Positions 49,601 through 60,279 are shown, numbered from the stretch's first letter. The stretch: 64,000 nucleotides of DNA from Mangifera indica (GCF_011075055.1 NC_058137.1:22925463-22989462); one strand, 5' to 3'. Program-made: numbers and translations. Notes: generated by a model from the sequence alone, not told the origin.

Positions 49601-51377
49601 CCCAATTGAGTAATGTTGGATACATTCCTTCTACCCTAAATGAATAGTGTTGGATGCCTTCCTTCTAAGTTATGATACAAATCAAAACAGAAAGAAACAT
49701 AGGATAGAGAATGAGGAGAGAAATAGAAAGAATTAGACAGGGAGAGAAACAGAGAGAAATTTCATTTTTTAAATGGCCAAGTTCTAAACAAAACTGGAAA
49801 CTAAAAATTTTCTGATAAGTCACTAAAATCCTACTCAAACAAAAAAAAAAAAAAAAGGTTGAAAATTAAATATTTTGTGAAATATATAACTCTTGACTGG
49901 AGTATGTGGACTTAATTTATCATTGTCATGTTCTCCTTGCTCCTAAGCAAGCAAAATTTTAGTATGTCTGATAAACTTAATATTTTTTGCATGAAGGACT
50001 AGCAGGATCCTTGTGTCCTTCTGTTTTTCTCATTTTCTTTTGAGGGAACTGGGCTATTTATTTATAAATTTATTTTCGTATAGCATGAATAGGACACTCG
50101 GTTGCTCAACCATTATACCACTTTTATGGTTGGCAAGGATTGAAAATTTTTACATAATTTGTTTATTAATGATGGCTAATGGGTCTTGTACTTGAGATTT
50201 TTGGAGACAGCTGTCCTATATTGTGCCTGTGATGTTAATTCACTGCTTTGGATGCCTTGCTCTTGTTATTTTTTCTTTTTACTTTTATTTTCTTTGCTAT
50301 TCAATGATTGGTTTGTGACTGCTCTAGCATTGCTGCAGTTCGGAGCCAAAATTTGTTTGGTTACCTCATTTCGAGACACTTACTATATTGAGATCATTCC
50401 CAAAGACACGAAGCCTACAAGAGGTAGATACTACTGGATCCTATTTGAAGCTTAGCTCCCCTTTTTGTTTCTAATTTTGCTGATACGAATTTAGTGTTTC
50501 GAATATTTTATCATTCGTGTCCTTTTAAAATATTTGTTTGTATTATTATAATACTTAGTTAATAATGAATTAGAATGGTTAAGAGGCAAAGATCAATCTC
50601 CTTTCCACATAGATTTGTAAAACTTTTGAGAATGTTGGTGAAACAACTAAGTACAAATTGAGTTGTGCTATTCTTAATGTTTCTTTTTTTAGTTATTTTC
50701 TGCAAAATGAAGAAAAATCTGCAGTTATGTGATATCTTGGTAGAATTATTTTGGGGCTAAATAATGCATGAGGTTAATTTTATGTATATCTATGGTGAGA
50801 TCCATACAAGATGATGTGTATTGTTACTAGTTTCTCTTTTGCGAAAATTTATCACTTGTCATACTTAAAAAGTATCCTGTCTTACTGCCTTTTCAATTCA
50901 TTTCTGTCTAATCTATTTTCTATTTCTTTTTCTGGCTTGGCTAGGTAGACTAGCTGAGCCATTCACCTTTATGAGACAAAAAAGCCAGGCAAAACCAATA
51001 AAAAAACCGATTCACTGAGCAAAAGCAAAAGGAGAGAGAGGGATTCGAATCCTCGATAGTTCTTTGTTCCAAACTATACCGTTTTACAGAGTCTTATTTT
51101 ATACTTTTAGTTTTAATTTCTAATTATCTATTGTGATTCTATGAATATTTGCCATGTTTTAGAGCTTTGGCTGAGCTTCTGGAGTGAAGTACATTATAAT
51201 TCAATATATGCAACTGGAGGTGAACCCAACCATCACTTTTCTTACTTACTTTTTCCCTTCTATTTTCTCTCGCTCGGATCGATAATCATCTTGTTCTATT
51301 AAACATGTACAGATGTTCCTACCAGGAAACCTAGAAGAAAGCATTGGCTTTTCTGGAGTATTGGCAAATCAACATGA
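46697..51377 (+). CDS. OTU11: OTU-domain cysteine deubiquitinase, nine coding exons
   Basis: Coding exons 46697-46864, 47180-47253, 47753-47807, 47968-48042, 48972-49045, 49167-49215, 50339-50423, 51163-51219 and 51313-51377 (TGA) join in frame to 233 residues. A further 5'-UTR intron probably runs from about 46523 to 46655. After a Ser-rich N-terminus (residues 1-30), the OTU domain begins near residue 82. EGDGNCQFRALADQLF contains the catalytic aspartate and cysteine (Cys98), and WSEVHYNSIY contains the catalytic histidine (His204). The C-terminus is basic (RKPRRKHW). OTU proteases remove ubiquitin from proteins. The intron pattern and sequence fit plant OTU9-12; the neighbouring UGT82A1 points to OTU11 (At3g22260). 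Introns 4 and 7 carry foreign DNA (48284 and 51031), but splice sites look intact. Confidence 0.88.
48284..48746. mobile_element. hAT-like non-autonomous element in an OTU intron, 8-bp duplication
   Basis: The ends TAGGGATGGCAA and TTGCCATCCCTA are perfect 12-bp inverted repeats. Flanks GTATCCAC (48276-48283) and GTTTCCAC (48747-48754) differ at one position. The 463-bp interior contains CCCTATCCCCGCC and CCTGTCCTGGC stretches and no coding sequence. TAGGG ends and 8-bp duplications indicate hAT. It is related by its ends to the segments at 9446 and 27845. Confidence 0.82.
51031..51086 (-). pseudogene. Nuclear-integrated plastid DNA: 3' part of trnS-UGA
   Basis: Read on the minus strand this stretch follows the 3' part of plastid tRNA-Ser(UGA): GGTATAG, then a variable arm with AGAACTATCGAGG, then the T arm GATTCGAATCC and the acceptor CTCTCTCTCC. 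Compared with my memory of the plastid gene there are small changes (for example AATCC for the usual ACCCT-type pairing, and a damaged anticodon arm where GTTTTACAGAG should read through the anticodon loop). The D arm and 5' half are missing, so it cannot be functional. The flank at about 50935-51030 may be plastid too. It lies in the intron between exons 7 and 8 of the OTU gene. Confidence 0.75.
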
Positions 51378-53850
51378 TGAGGTTTGCTTAATCTATCGAA
51401 CTGTTACACAAATTTTTCTGGCTTCCTAACTCTTAATTTAGAACTGCAACTTAAAGAACTGTAGGAAAAAAAAAGGCTACTTGATAGATTTCTTTATTTT
51501 GTTACTCAGAAAAAAAAAAAATATTGTAGAAGGAATATCGCTAATTTTAGCTCAAATTCAAACAAATTCATTAACATTTTATTTTTAAATGGTGTTACTA
51601 GTAACTGAAATCATATAATACGGAACTCGGGGCTATTTATTAATATATTTGTTTGTTGATTCCTTTATTGCTTATATGCTATAAGCTTTTATAAAACAGA
51701 AGACTCTCTTGGTACTTACAAAACAAGAAGCAAGAACAAAAATTGCTGCCTCCAAACTATATGTTTGTCCTTGCATTGTTTTCCCTAGTTCTCTCATGCA
51801 GTAAAACCCTCAACTAAGTGTAAAAATTAAGAAACATGAACTGAATAAAACATTCAATCCTAATCCTTCATGATTTACGCATGAGATATAAAAAACTGAA
51901 ATAAAATATTATACTCGTAAGTATAACTGGACTGTTATGCAATTTGAATCTGTAGAACTCTTGAAATCACATGCATTTAACCTCTTTGAATGAATAAAAG
52001 TCTTTAAAGTGAAAAACTGTACAGTTTGGTTTTGAGGATTTAGCCAATATATAGTAGGTTTATTGAACCTATCAAAGTCCAATAAACCTCTTTATTTATC
52101 ACTTAAACTGTATAAGACTATTTAATTATCAGGTATTATTAAACAAAAATCAGAATTAATGTTTGTTCATATCAGAAGCTTTTCTAACACTTAAGTATTA
52201 CTTTAATTTAATCTTTTCTCCTTTTTTTTTTTAAATTATTAATATTTAAACTTCTCTATAAATACCATATTTGACAGAATTATCAAATAGGATGATTTTT
52301 ACGGATAATCAAGAGAAATTTTCTCCTTTAAAGTCTAGACTTCAACTCTCACATGCAAGAGTGGTAGAAGTTGATGAAATTTTATTTTTGTACTGTTAAT
52401 AATTTTAGCATATGATATGAGAGTTGTTGTTTTCTCATTTAATTTCTAACCAGTAGTGGTATTATGAAATTACAGGTGCAATGTTTGGGGAGGCAAAAAA
52501 GACAGAAGCTTGTGTTGTTGTACATAGAATAGAAAGCTTTATTATCAAATGAAATTGTTATGTGATGGGGTACCATTGGATTGTGGATAAATGGAGCCTT
52601 CTACCATAGTTAAAAGGACACTCTATTGGGTAAATAATTTTACTGAATCCATTAACAATTTATTATTGTTATATTATGTTTAAAAAAATTTCTTAAAAAG
52701 TTTAAAGGAATGATATTTGGTGAGGCACAACAGAACCACTTTGTCTGGGATTATGAATTGCTGTGTTGAAGAAATTTGTAGTCTTTTGGGACTTCAATTT
52801 GTGTGCATATGAAACATATTATTTGGAAGGAGATGGCCTATGCGAGGGTAAAGAATGGGAAGCTTAGTATATATATCAAATTATCAAAATTGTTCTATTT
52901 AAATTGGTATTATTGATTTGATTAATATAATGCAAAAATAAAAACTAATAAAACAATGTTATGCATATTCATTTAAAGTATATAAATAGATATATACTTA
53001 ATATGTATTATTATATGATTGAGTGTTATTTTCATTATCCTTATTGATATAAATTATGTTGCAATAGTTTTCATTACCCTTTGTTTTTGTGTGTCAATGG
53101 GCTTCATGGTTACATCCATAGAATTTACTGTCAATATGAAGACAATAATTTGACAACTCAACCAACCCATTTCACATCATATTCAAATGAATTTTAACCA
53201 TTTTCTGTTTTTTTCTAACACAAATCATTGAGTTATCTCCCATCCTAGTCCATTGCCGTCTTACCCAACCAAGATAATTATATATGTTATTTTAATCAAT
53301 CCTACAAATATAATAGAAAAGTTATGTAAGATACTAACTAAAAAAAATTGAGTAGAAGATAAGATAGTTTAAGTTGAACCATCCTTCATATATAGATAGT
53401 ATATATGGGATGATTCAGGTGTGAAAGTAAAAACAAAAAATATCATATATCAAGTGGTAAAATTAATTTACCCTTTGTTACTCTAAAATTATTACACTTG
53501 CCCATGTCTTCATCCGACAAACTTGCTTTGGTGGGAAGGTTGGCAGCCAGAGAAGAAGGTGATAGGATGGTTGGCTGATGGCGGCGGTAGAGGATTCCGA
53601 TTAACAGAGAATAAAGAAAAAAATCTTATGAAAAAAAGTGAATTTTTTAACTTTTTGGGTGAGAGGAAAATTGTTAATTTTTCAACCTATATAAGGGGAA
53701 AATGATATAAATTCTTAGGATTTTAGGGTTTACTAATAAAATGACAGTTTTACCCTATATAACTAATGGTTTTAGTTAAAGTTAATAGTTTATGGGTGGA
53801 TATTTAAAATTTTAAAATCTTATGGATAAGACTTTTAATCTTTTAGCCTA
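51378..53850. other. OTU 3' region and AT-rich spacer
   Basis: Beyond the OTU stop codon I see no further gene. An acceptor-like ATTACAG near 52475-52482 could mark an alternative 3'-UTR exon, but this is weak. From about 53470 to 53850 there is family-like interior and the right end of a foldback element (TTATGGATAAGACTTTTAATC near 53821, then TTTTAGCC); its left end was not found. Confidence 0.4.
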
Positions 53851-54019
53851 AAAAGAATGGGTTAAGATTGAGCAGCCACATATGGCAATGTGTTGTACAA
53901 TTAATTACAATATTAAATACTTACTATTTTAAAAGTTTAAACAACAAAAATCACGTTAACACCATAATTTTAATACCATAGAAGACATGCATTAATTATG
54001 CACATTAAATTCTTCTCCC

Positions 54020-54026
54020 TATATAA
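54020..54026 (+). promoter_or_regulatory. TATA box of the first defensin-like gene
   Basis: TATATAA in the context TTCTCCCTATATAACTCAAC, 53 bases before the ATG. The same context, TTCTCCCTATATATCTTAAC, precedes the second copy at 57439. Confidence 0.6.
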
Positions 54027-54078
54027 CTCAACACTTTTGAGACTTGAACTTTACAGCAAGTAAAGAGGGAAAAAAAAA

Positions 54079-54338
54079 ATGAGGACCACAAAATGCCCTC
54101 TTCTCCTAACAGTATTTTTTCTAGCTCTTTCATTTGGTAAATACCCTTCTCTAATATATTCAATTTTTCATTTGTAAACGCATCTATTTTGATATATAAA
54201 TAGATACATATTTATAAAATAATATTATATATATTTTTTAGATATATAAATATATACACTTTTATATATGTAATTATATGATCGAGTATTATTTTATCAT
54301 TAATTTAAAATTACTCAATAATATGATGATATATATAA

Positions 54339-54394
<56 letters not shown>

Positions 54395-54735
54395 CAAAAA
54401 TGAGTATACATAATTTTATTAATATTTATATATTATCATATGATTGATTATTATTTTATTTTTAATTTAAAATTATTAATTTATATGATAATATATAATC
54501 TATCACTAATAAAATTTATATGGGTTTATAATATTTAGCCAGTAACAATGTTTTTAATCATTAAATTATAGGTACACTGATCAGTGAGGCGAAAAGCTGT
54601 GCCAAGCCCATACCTCTCCCGGGTGGGAATTGTACGGCAGAACTATGTTTCCTTGAATGTTTTCCACAGGGGCATTATGCAGCTTTCAATGCTAAATGTT
54701 ACAATAGCACTCTTTGTTGCTGTGGAGTTTTGTAA
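54079..54735 (+). CDS. Defensin-like secreted cysteine-rich peptide, copy 1
   Basis: Two exons, 54079-54136 and 54572-54735 (TAA), 73 residues. Exon 1 encodes a signal peptide (MRTTK, then LLLTVFFLALSF). The intron falls in the glycine codon that ends it, as in plant defensin-like genes. The mature part has eight cysteines in the pattern SC-x(13)-NC..LC..EC..KC..LCCCG, with IPLPGGNCT and AFNAKCYNSTLCCC conserved with copy 2. Eight cysteines behind a signal peptide fit the plant defensin-like (DEFL/LCR) group. I cannot assign a subgroup. Such peptides act outside the cell in defence or in pollen-pistil or organ signalling; which applies here is unknown. The intron (435 bp) is swollen by AT repeats. 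Confidence 0.82.
54200..54500. repeat. AT palindromes and (TA)n within the copy 1 intron
   Basis: The high-copy AT palindrome occupies about 54200-54415, with a (TA)n run at about 54341-54387 in its right half. A second partial copy follows at about 54425-54500. The paralogous intron at 57550-57658 lacks both, so they arrived or expanded after the duplication, or were lost from copy 2. Confidence 0.7.
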
Positions 54736-54790
54736 TGCTTTGTTGCCATTAATCTATGAATAAAATATGATTTTTTATAATAATTATATA

Positions 54791-57295
54791 TTTATAGTGT
54801 TAATTTTCAATTTATTTATGGTAAATGATTATTAATAAAATTATATGTATATATATTTTTATATATAAATAAGTATACATATGATATGTTATTATATAAT
54901 TAATTAACTTTAAATTAATGATAAAATAATATTTAATCACATGATAAAATAATATAAATTTGCTATATAAGGTTATTATTGTTCTCTCTATTTTTTGAAT
55001 AAATAACAAATTTAAAATAAGAGAGATATATTAGATGTCCTAATCAAATAAATTACTAACAAAATTGACCCTTTTTTTTTAGGGTTACAAATACAATCCC
55101 CACAACCTTTAATTTTATGGGAAAATTATCTTCCACCTCTTCTATATAGATTTTACCTTTTATTAACAAAAGAGCATCACAATTATATTCTATAAACTTT
55201 GAAATTTCACATATTCACCCTCTCGCTATATTAAGGTTATTTGACAATTATAATTATGTGGGAGTAAATTGCTAATTATTATGTAAGTAAATTAAAATTT
55301 TACCATATGAGGGGAAATTGATATTTACCAAAATTTGTATTCAATTTTCAAGAGCATATTGTGTACTTTTAGTTAGAACACTTGTTTTATTTTTTAAAAA
55401 AATTGAAAATAACATGTCAAAAAAAATCCCTAAATTGAGAAACATCAATTTGACCAAGATGAAAACTATTGAAAACCCCCCAAATTGAAAAATATCATAA
55501 AACCTTTAAAATTGAAAAATATTTGAAAACCTTTACCAAAGAAAACATATGTTGCAAAAATTAACCAAATGCCTTCGTCTCACAAGCCCTAACATCATTG
55601 TGAACTTACAATTTACCATAAACCCCCACTACACATGGTTCACATAGTTTGAAAAATAACAAATGTACTCCTTGTCAACCAAACCACCACACTTAATTTG
55701 CATAGTGGGGATAGAATTGCTTTAAATCAACACTTTTCAAATTTGATTTTATCACTAATCGATTTTACACCTATTCTAATATAAATCCATTAACAAATTT
55801 GGTTAAAATCGTAAATGATTCAAGTTATTTCACACAAAAAAATAAACAAAAAAATTGCAACGAAAACACCTTAAATCTACACCAAAATATTTGAATAGCT
55901 AATGATAAGTTATTAGACCGGATAAGGAAGTATTATCAACTTTTTTTGCTATTTTTGTTACCAAAAAATGAACAAAATAATTGGATCTTGAGTTCGATGA
56001 ACAGGGATGCACAATTGGTGTGATACATAGTTGGTTCGAGTACATGAGATGATAATGTGAGCTTTTAAAGTTAGAAATAAACTTAAAGTTTATTTATATA
56101 TAGGTATTTTTGTCAAAAGTGTAAAGCATTAGTCATATAGGTCCAACACAAGGAAATTTGACTAGTTATGTTTAGGTTAAGTTAATCATAGTTAATCTAA
56201 TTAATTTATTGAAAAATGAATCCCATATATCTTAAAATAAAACAAAATAACGATGCCAATTTAAATTTGATGCAAAAGTCAGTGAGTGTAAAAAATTAAT
56301 ACATCAAAATAATGAAGGTTAAGGATAAGGGTGAAATTGTATTTAATTAAAGTAATTAGTTATATTGATATAAAATTAGAGTTGCTCCTTCTATGTGTAT
56401 GAACCCTCAAATTGTGGTTAAGTTAATTAATTTACCCTTTTTTAAGTGAACATTTATCTTACTCTAATTTTTATTTTATTAATTTTTTTTAAAGTAAATA
56501 ACATTTTAAAATAAATTATTTTTAAAAAAATTAACAATATAAAGATAAAATAGTAAATTTATTATTTATTAATTTTAAAAAATAAAATAACATCAACTTT
56601 TTATCATACCCGAATATTTAAAATATGATAATTTAATTCTAAAAAATATTTAAAAATTCATAAATTAATCACTTTAATCTTTTTAAACTCATATATTTTG
56701 AAACTACAATATAACCTAAATAGTTGTAATATAACAGTTACACTTATAATTTATTGTATTTTGTTCAATTATCTAAGGGTGTAATTATTGTTTTTAAATT
56801 ATTGAGAGACACATTGATATTAAAAGAATTTTAAAAGACCCCAAAGTTTTTTTAATTTTCTAATAACCAGTAAAAGTACTCAAAATATTCTAAAAAAATA
56901 TAGTTTAACCTTTGATAAACAATTATATGACAAAGACACATCAATCTATAAAAAGAAAGTAAGAAGGGATGAGAATGAAAAGAAGGGAAAATAAGATTCA
57001 TCTTAATTATTTGGATATTACAAAGTTATTTTTAATTTTGATTAATTTTGAGTTATATGATAATTTTAAAAAATAAAATAATAAGGACAAAATGATCATT
57101 TAACTCTCTAATAATGGGTGGAAAAGTATTACTTATATTAGATTTTGAGTAGAACAGTATTTTTATGCCAAATAAGGGTGCCAATGGGTTTAAGGTCAAA
57201 GCTTGGGCGGGACATTGTGATTCACTCTATTTTTTTTCTCTTTTTATGGTAAGTTTGTGTAATATGTTAGGCAGGTGGCACCCCAGATACAACCC
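54791..57295. other. Spacer between the two defensin-like genes
   Basis: No gene was recognised. An AT palindrome lies at about 54840-54960. The words GATGCCAATTTAAATTTGAT and AAATTAATACATCAAAATAA at about 56252-56312 recur at 59919-59981 near the HSP70 gene, which suggests an older, larger duplication. Confidence 0.45.
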
Positions 57296-57438
57296 AAAAA
57301 CAATGGGTCAAGATTAGGCAGCCACATGTGGTAACTTCTTGTACAATTAATTACAATATTAATACACTATTATTTTAAAAGTTTAAATATTAAAAATCAG
57401 ATAATGACATTAATTATCCACATTAAATTCTTCTCCCT

Positions 57439-57445
57439 ATATATC
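57439..57445 (+). promoter_or_regulatory. TATA box of the second defensin-like gene
   Basis: TATATAT lies 47 bases before the ATG at 57492, in sequence conserved with copy 1. Confidence 0.6.
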
Positions 57446-57491
57446 TTAACACTTGAGCCTAAACTTCACAAGAGGTCAAGAGGAAAAGAAA

Positions 57492-57816
57492 ATGAAGACC
57501 ACAAAATACTCTCTTCTCCTAGCAGTATTTTTTCTAGCTCTTTCATTTGGTAAATTCCCTTCTCTATTTTACTCAATTTTTCATTTGTTTATTTTATAAA
57601 ATCTAAATTTGTTTATATTATTTGACCATAACAATGTTTTTTTATCATGAAATTATAGGTACAATACTCAGTGAGGCACAAAGTTGTTACAAGCCTATAC
57701 CTCTTCCAAGTGGGAATTGTACAACAAGTCTATGCTTTGACAAATGTCTTCCACAAGGGTCTTATTCGGCTTATAATGCTAAATGTTTCAATAGCACTCT
57801 TTGTTGTTGTGGGTAA
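57492..57816 (+). CDS. Defensin-like secreted cysteine-rich peptide, copy 2
   Basis: Two exons, 57492-57549 and 57659-57816 (TAA), 71 residues, with a 109-bp intron at the same place as copy 1. Exon 1 encodes the signal peptide (MKTTK, then LLLAVFFLALSF). The mature part keeps all eight cysteines and the blocks KPIPLP, GNCT, LCF and NSTLCCCG. It differs from copy 1 around the third and fourth cysteines (DKC for LEC) and ends two residues earlier, directly after CCCG. Both copies look intact. The mature region shows more changes than the signal peptide, the usual pattern in this family. Confidence 0.83.
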
Positions 57817-57840
57817 TTAAGATTGCTTTGTTACCATTAG

Positions 57841-58630
57841 TCTATGAATAAAATATGAGTTTTATAATGATTATATATATCTCTAGTGTTGGTTTTCAAT
57901 TTATTTACGATCAAATGAGTATTTCTCATTTAATATTTGATAAAACGATATATTTTTACTCTTTAAATTTAAAAAATTTATTTTTTCTCTCATGGTTATG
58001 TTATTTTGTTTAAATATTATAATAAAAATACAACTAATAAAATATGTTAAAATATTTTCTCTATATAAGATAATATTTGAGATATTGGTCAAATAACTTT
58101 TGACTGATATTCTTCTTCAAAATATTGATTTTGCTCATTTTCAAAATAATTGAAAGGAATCATTTTAGATATGTACAAAAAAATAAAATAAATATAATAT
58201 TTGATAAAAGTATTGAAAAAATGAAAAAAAAAAAAAAGAAGGGCTTTGAAAAATTAAGAATTAATTGAGAGAGTTGAAATTTGATATAGAGAAATTAAGA
58301 TTGAGAGAGTTATGAACGAATCGGTCACAAAAGATTATGAATTTGAGGGGACGAAAGAGGGTATTCTTAGTAAATTAAAAAAAAAAATCATTGGACTGAC
58401 AATTCAGGTAATATATTTTTTAATTTTTTAAAAATAAAATTTACGAACCGTATTACGTTGATTTGTGAATTAAACCCTAAAACTAAAACCCTTAGCAGGA
58501 CCCATATAATCAATGGGCCTGACACAGTCTGTGATAAAACGGATCATACCTCCTTGGACCATGCTTGTTGGGTGGAGGTTACCATTGTTAACCCTTTTTG
58601 TTCCCTTGAATAAATAACAATTTTATTGTT
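57841..58630. other. 3' end of copy 2 and AT-rich spacer
   Basis: The shared ATGAATAAAATATGA polyadenylation context lies at about 57844-57858. After about 57906 the similarity to unit 1 stops. The rest is AT-rich spacer with a poly-A tract near 58222-58236 and no gene. Confidence 0.45.
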
Positions 58631-58639
58631 TTGTTTTAT

Positions 58640-59684
58640 GGGAGAAGGACTATTTCCCACCCAACTTTTGATGCGTTCTCAAAATATCACACACGCCAGA
58701 TGAAAATCCAGTTTTCTCACCCATGAGTTGTTAATTTGGATGGTTTCTATTTGTATAAGGGTAAAATGTTCATTTTACCCTTATTAGATGAAATAACAAA
58801 AATACCCCTCTGCAAAATTTATCCCGAAATTGATGTGAGATTTTCCTTCACCCCCCTTAGGTTTTAGAAACTAACATTTCACCTTACCTAAAGTTTTTAA
58901 ACTTTGAAAACTAATATTTTCACCCCCAAACCTAGGGTTTCCAAATTTTTCAAAAAAACAGCCGCCCCCCATAACTTTCAAAACTAGCAGTTTCACCCCC
59001 ATTCTGCAACTTCATCTCCCGACGTCGTCTCCGGCGTAGTCACCTGCCTCCTCCTTCTCCTGGTGCGACGGCGGTGGTGGCCGAAGAAGGAAGAGACGGA
59101 GATCTCCTTCTCCTGGTGCACGGTGCGACGAAGAGACGGAGATCTCTTCGTCGCACAATGCGACGAAGAGGTCTCTCTTCGTCGTTCCACCCAGACGACG
59201 AAGGACGACTCTTCGTCGTCCTTCGTCGCTCATCGCGTCGTCCAAATCTGTTCTTCCAGATCTCTGTCTGTTCTTCCAGATCTCCGTCTGTTCTTCATCA
59301 TCGCGTCGTCCAGATCTGTTCTTCGTCGTCCAGATCTGTTCTTCGTCGTCTAGATCTCCTTCGTCGTCCTTTGTAGTCGGAGATCTCCCATCGATCAATT
59401 GCAACGGCCGTCGGTGGTGGCCGGAGAAGGAAGCAAAACCCTAGGGGGTGAAATTAAAGTTTTCAAACTTTGAGGATGGGTTATTTACTTTTTGAAACCT
59501 GAAGGGGGAAACGGTGAAATTTTAAAGTTTTAATGTTTTAAATAGTAAATGACGATTTTGCCCCTGTTCCTAACTGAAAAAATGGACGGCAGTTTGGTCA
59601 TGGGTGGGAAAACTGGATTTTCATCTGGCGTGGGTGGCATTTTGAAAACGCATCAAAAGTTTGGGGGGAAATAGTCCTTCTCCC
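58640..59684. mobile_element. Long foldback Mutator-like element with near-perfect 9-bp duplication
   Basis: Flanks TTGTTTTAT (58631-58639) and TTGGTTTAT (59685-59693) differ at one position. The arms begin GGGAGAAGGACTATTTCCCA on the left and, inverted, GGGAGAAGGACTATTTCCCC on the right. They stay paired for a long way: GATGAAAATCCAGTTTTC near 58700 is mirrored by GAAAACTGGATTTTCATC near 59607. The centre (about 59020-59400) is GC-rich and built of repeated GACGAAG, CTTCGTCGT and AGATCT words. The four overlapping reading frames there are low-complexity products of these repeats. Confidence 0.87.
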
Positions 59685-59693
59685 TTGGTTTAT

Positions 59694-60240
59694 TCTTGGT
59701 TATCTTAAAAATATTTTTTTAATAAAATTATATATATAAATATATATATTTTTATATGTATTATTATATAATTGGATGATTTTAAATTAATAATAAAATA
59801 ATATTTAATTATATAATAATATATATAAATATAATATATACATAAAATAAATATATATAATATTATTCTAATTTTTTTATACAATAATATAATATGTTTT
59901 GGCAGCCAGTAAATTTCTAATGCCAATTTAAATTTGATACAAAAGTTAGTGTGAAAAAATTAATACATCAAAATAAAATAAAAAAATTATTTTTCGAATC
60001 AACTATTAAGTGACACGACGACAGTGCTAAAACTTTCCACAAGGATCTATGACACCAGAGAGAACAACATCACAAAGCGTCTTACATTGTACCACGTGTA
60101 ACATTTGCCACATGGCAAAATGTCATTCGTTAATGAGGTCTTTCCCACGTAAACTTCACTTTTACAAATTTTCCCTGATATAAGGTAGATGAGGAGTAGG
60201 GTATACGTTTTCTCGTCAACCAAACAGAAACAAACTAGAA
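59694..60240. other. Spacer upstream of the HSP70 gene
   Basis: AT palindrome at about 59720-59860; duplicated words shared with 56252-56312 at 59919-59981. The last 200 bases should be promoter: CCACGTGT (a G-box core, CACGTG) is at about 60093-60100, and TCCCACGTAAAC at about 60144. Confidence 0.45.
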
Positions 60241-60279
60241 AACAATTTAAAAACAAAACATCTACTCCTCTACCAGAGA

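Larger units (their letters stand above)
53855..54790. repeat. Tandem duplication unit 1 (defensin-like gene with promoter and 3' end)
   Basis: From AATGGGTTAAGATTGAGCAG onward the sequence matches 57302 onward (AATGGGTCAAGATTAGGCAG). Shared parts include GTACAATTAATTACAATATT, the TATA region, the whole coding sequence, and the 3' end with TCTATGAATAAAATATGA. The match stops soon after TTTTCAATTTATTTA. Unit 2 spans about 57302-57906. Unit 1 is longer because its intron carries AT-repeat insertions. Confidence 0.85.

Noticed and set aside
51031..51086. A functional tRNA-Ser gene
   Set aside because: Only the 3' half is present, the anticodon arm is damaged, and it matches a plastid rather than a nuclear tRNA.
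58993..59404. Arg/Ser-rich reading frames of up to 130 residues on both strands
   Set aside because: Low-complexity translations of GACGAAG-type repeats within the foldback element at 58640.
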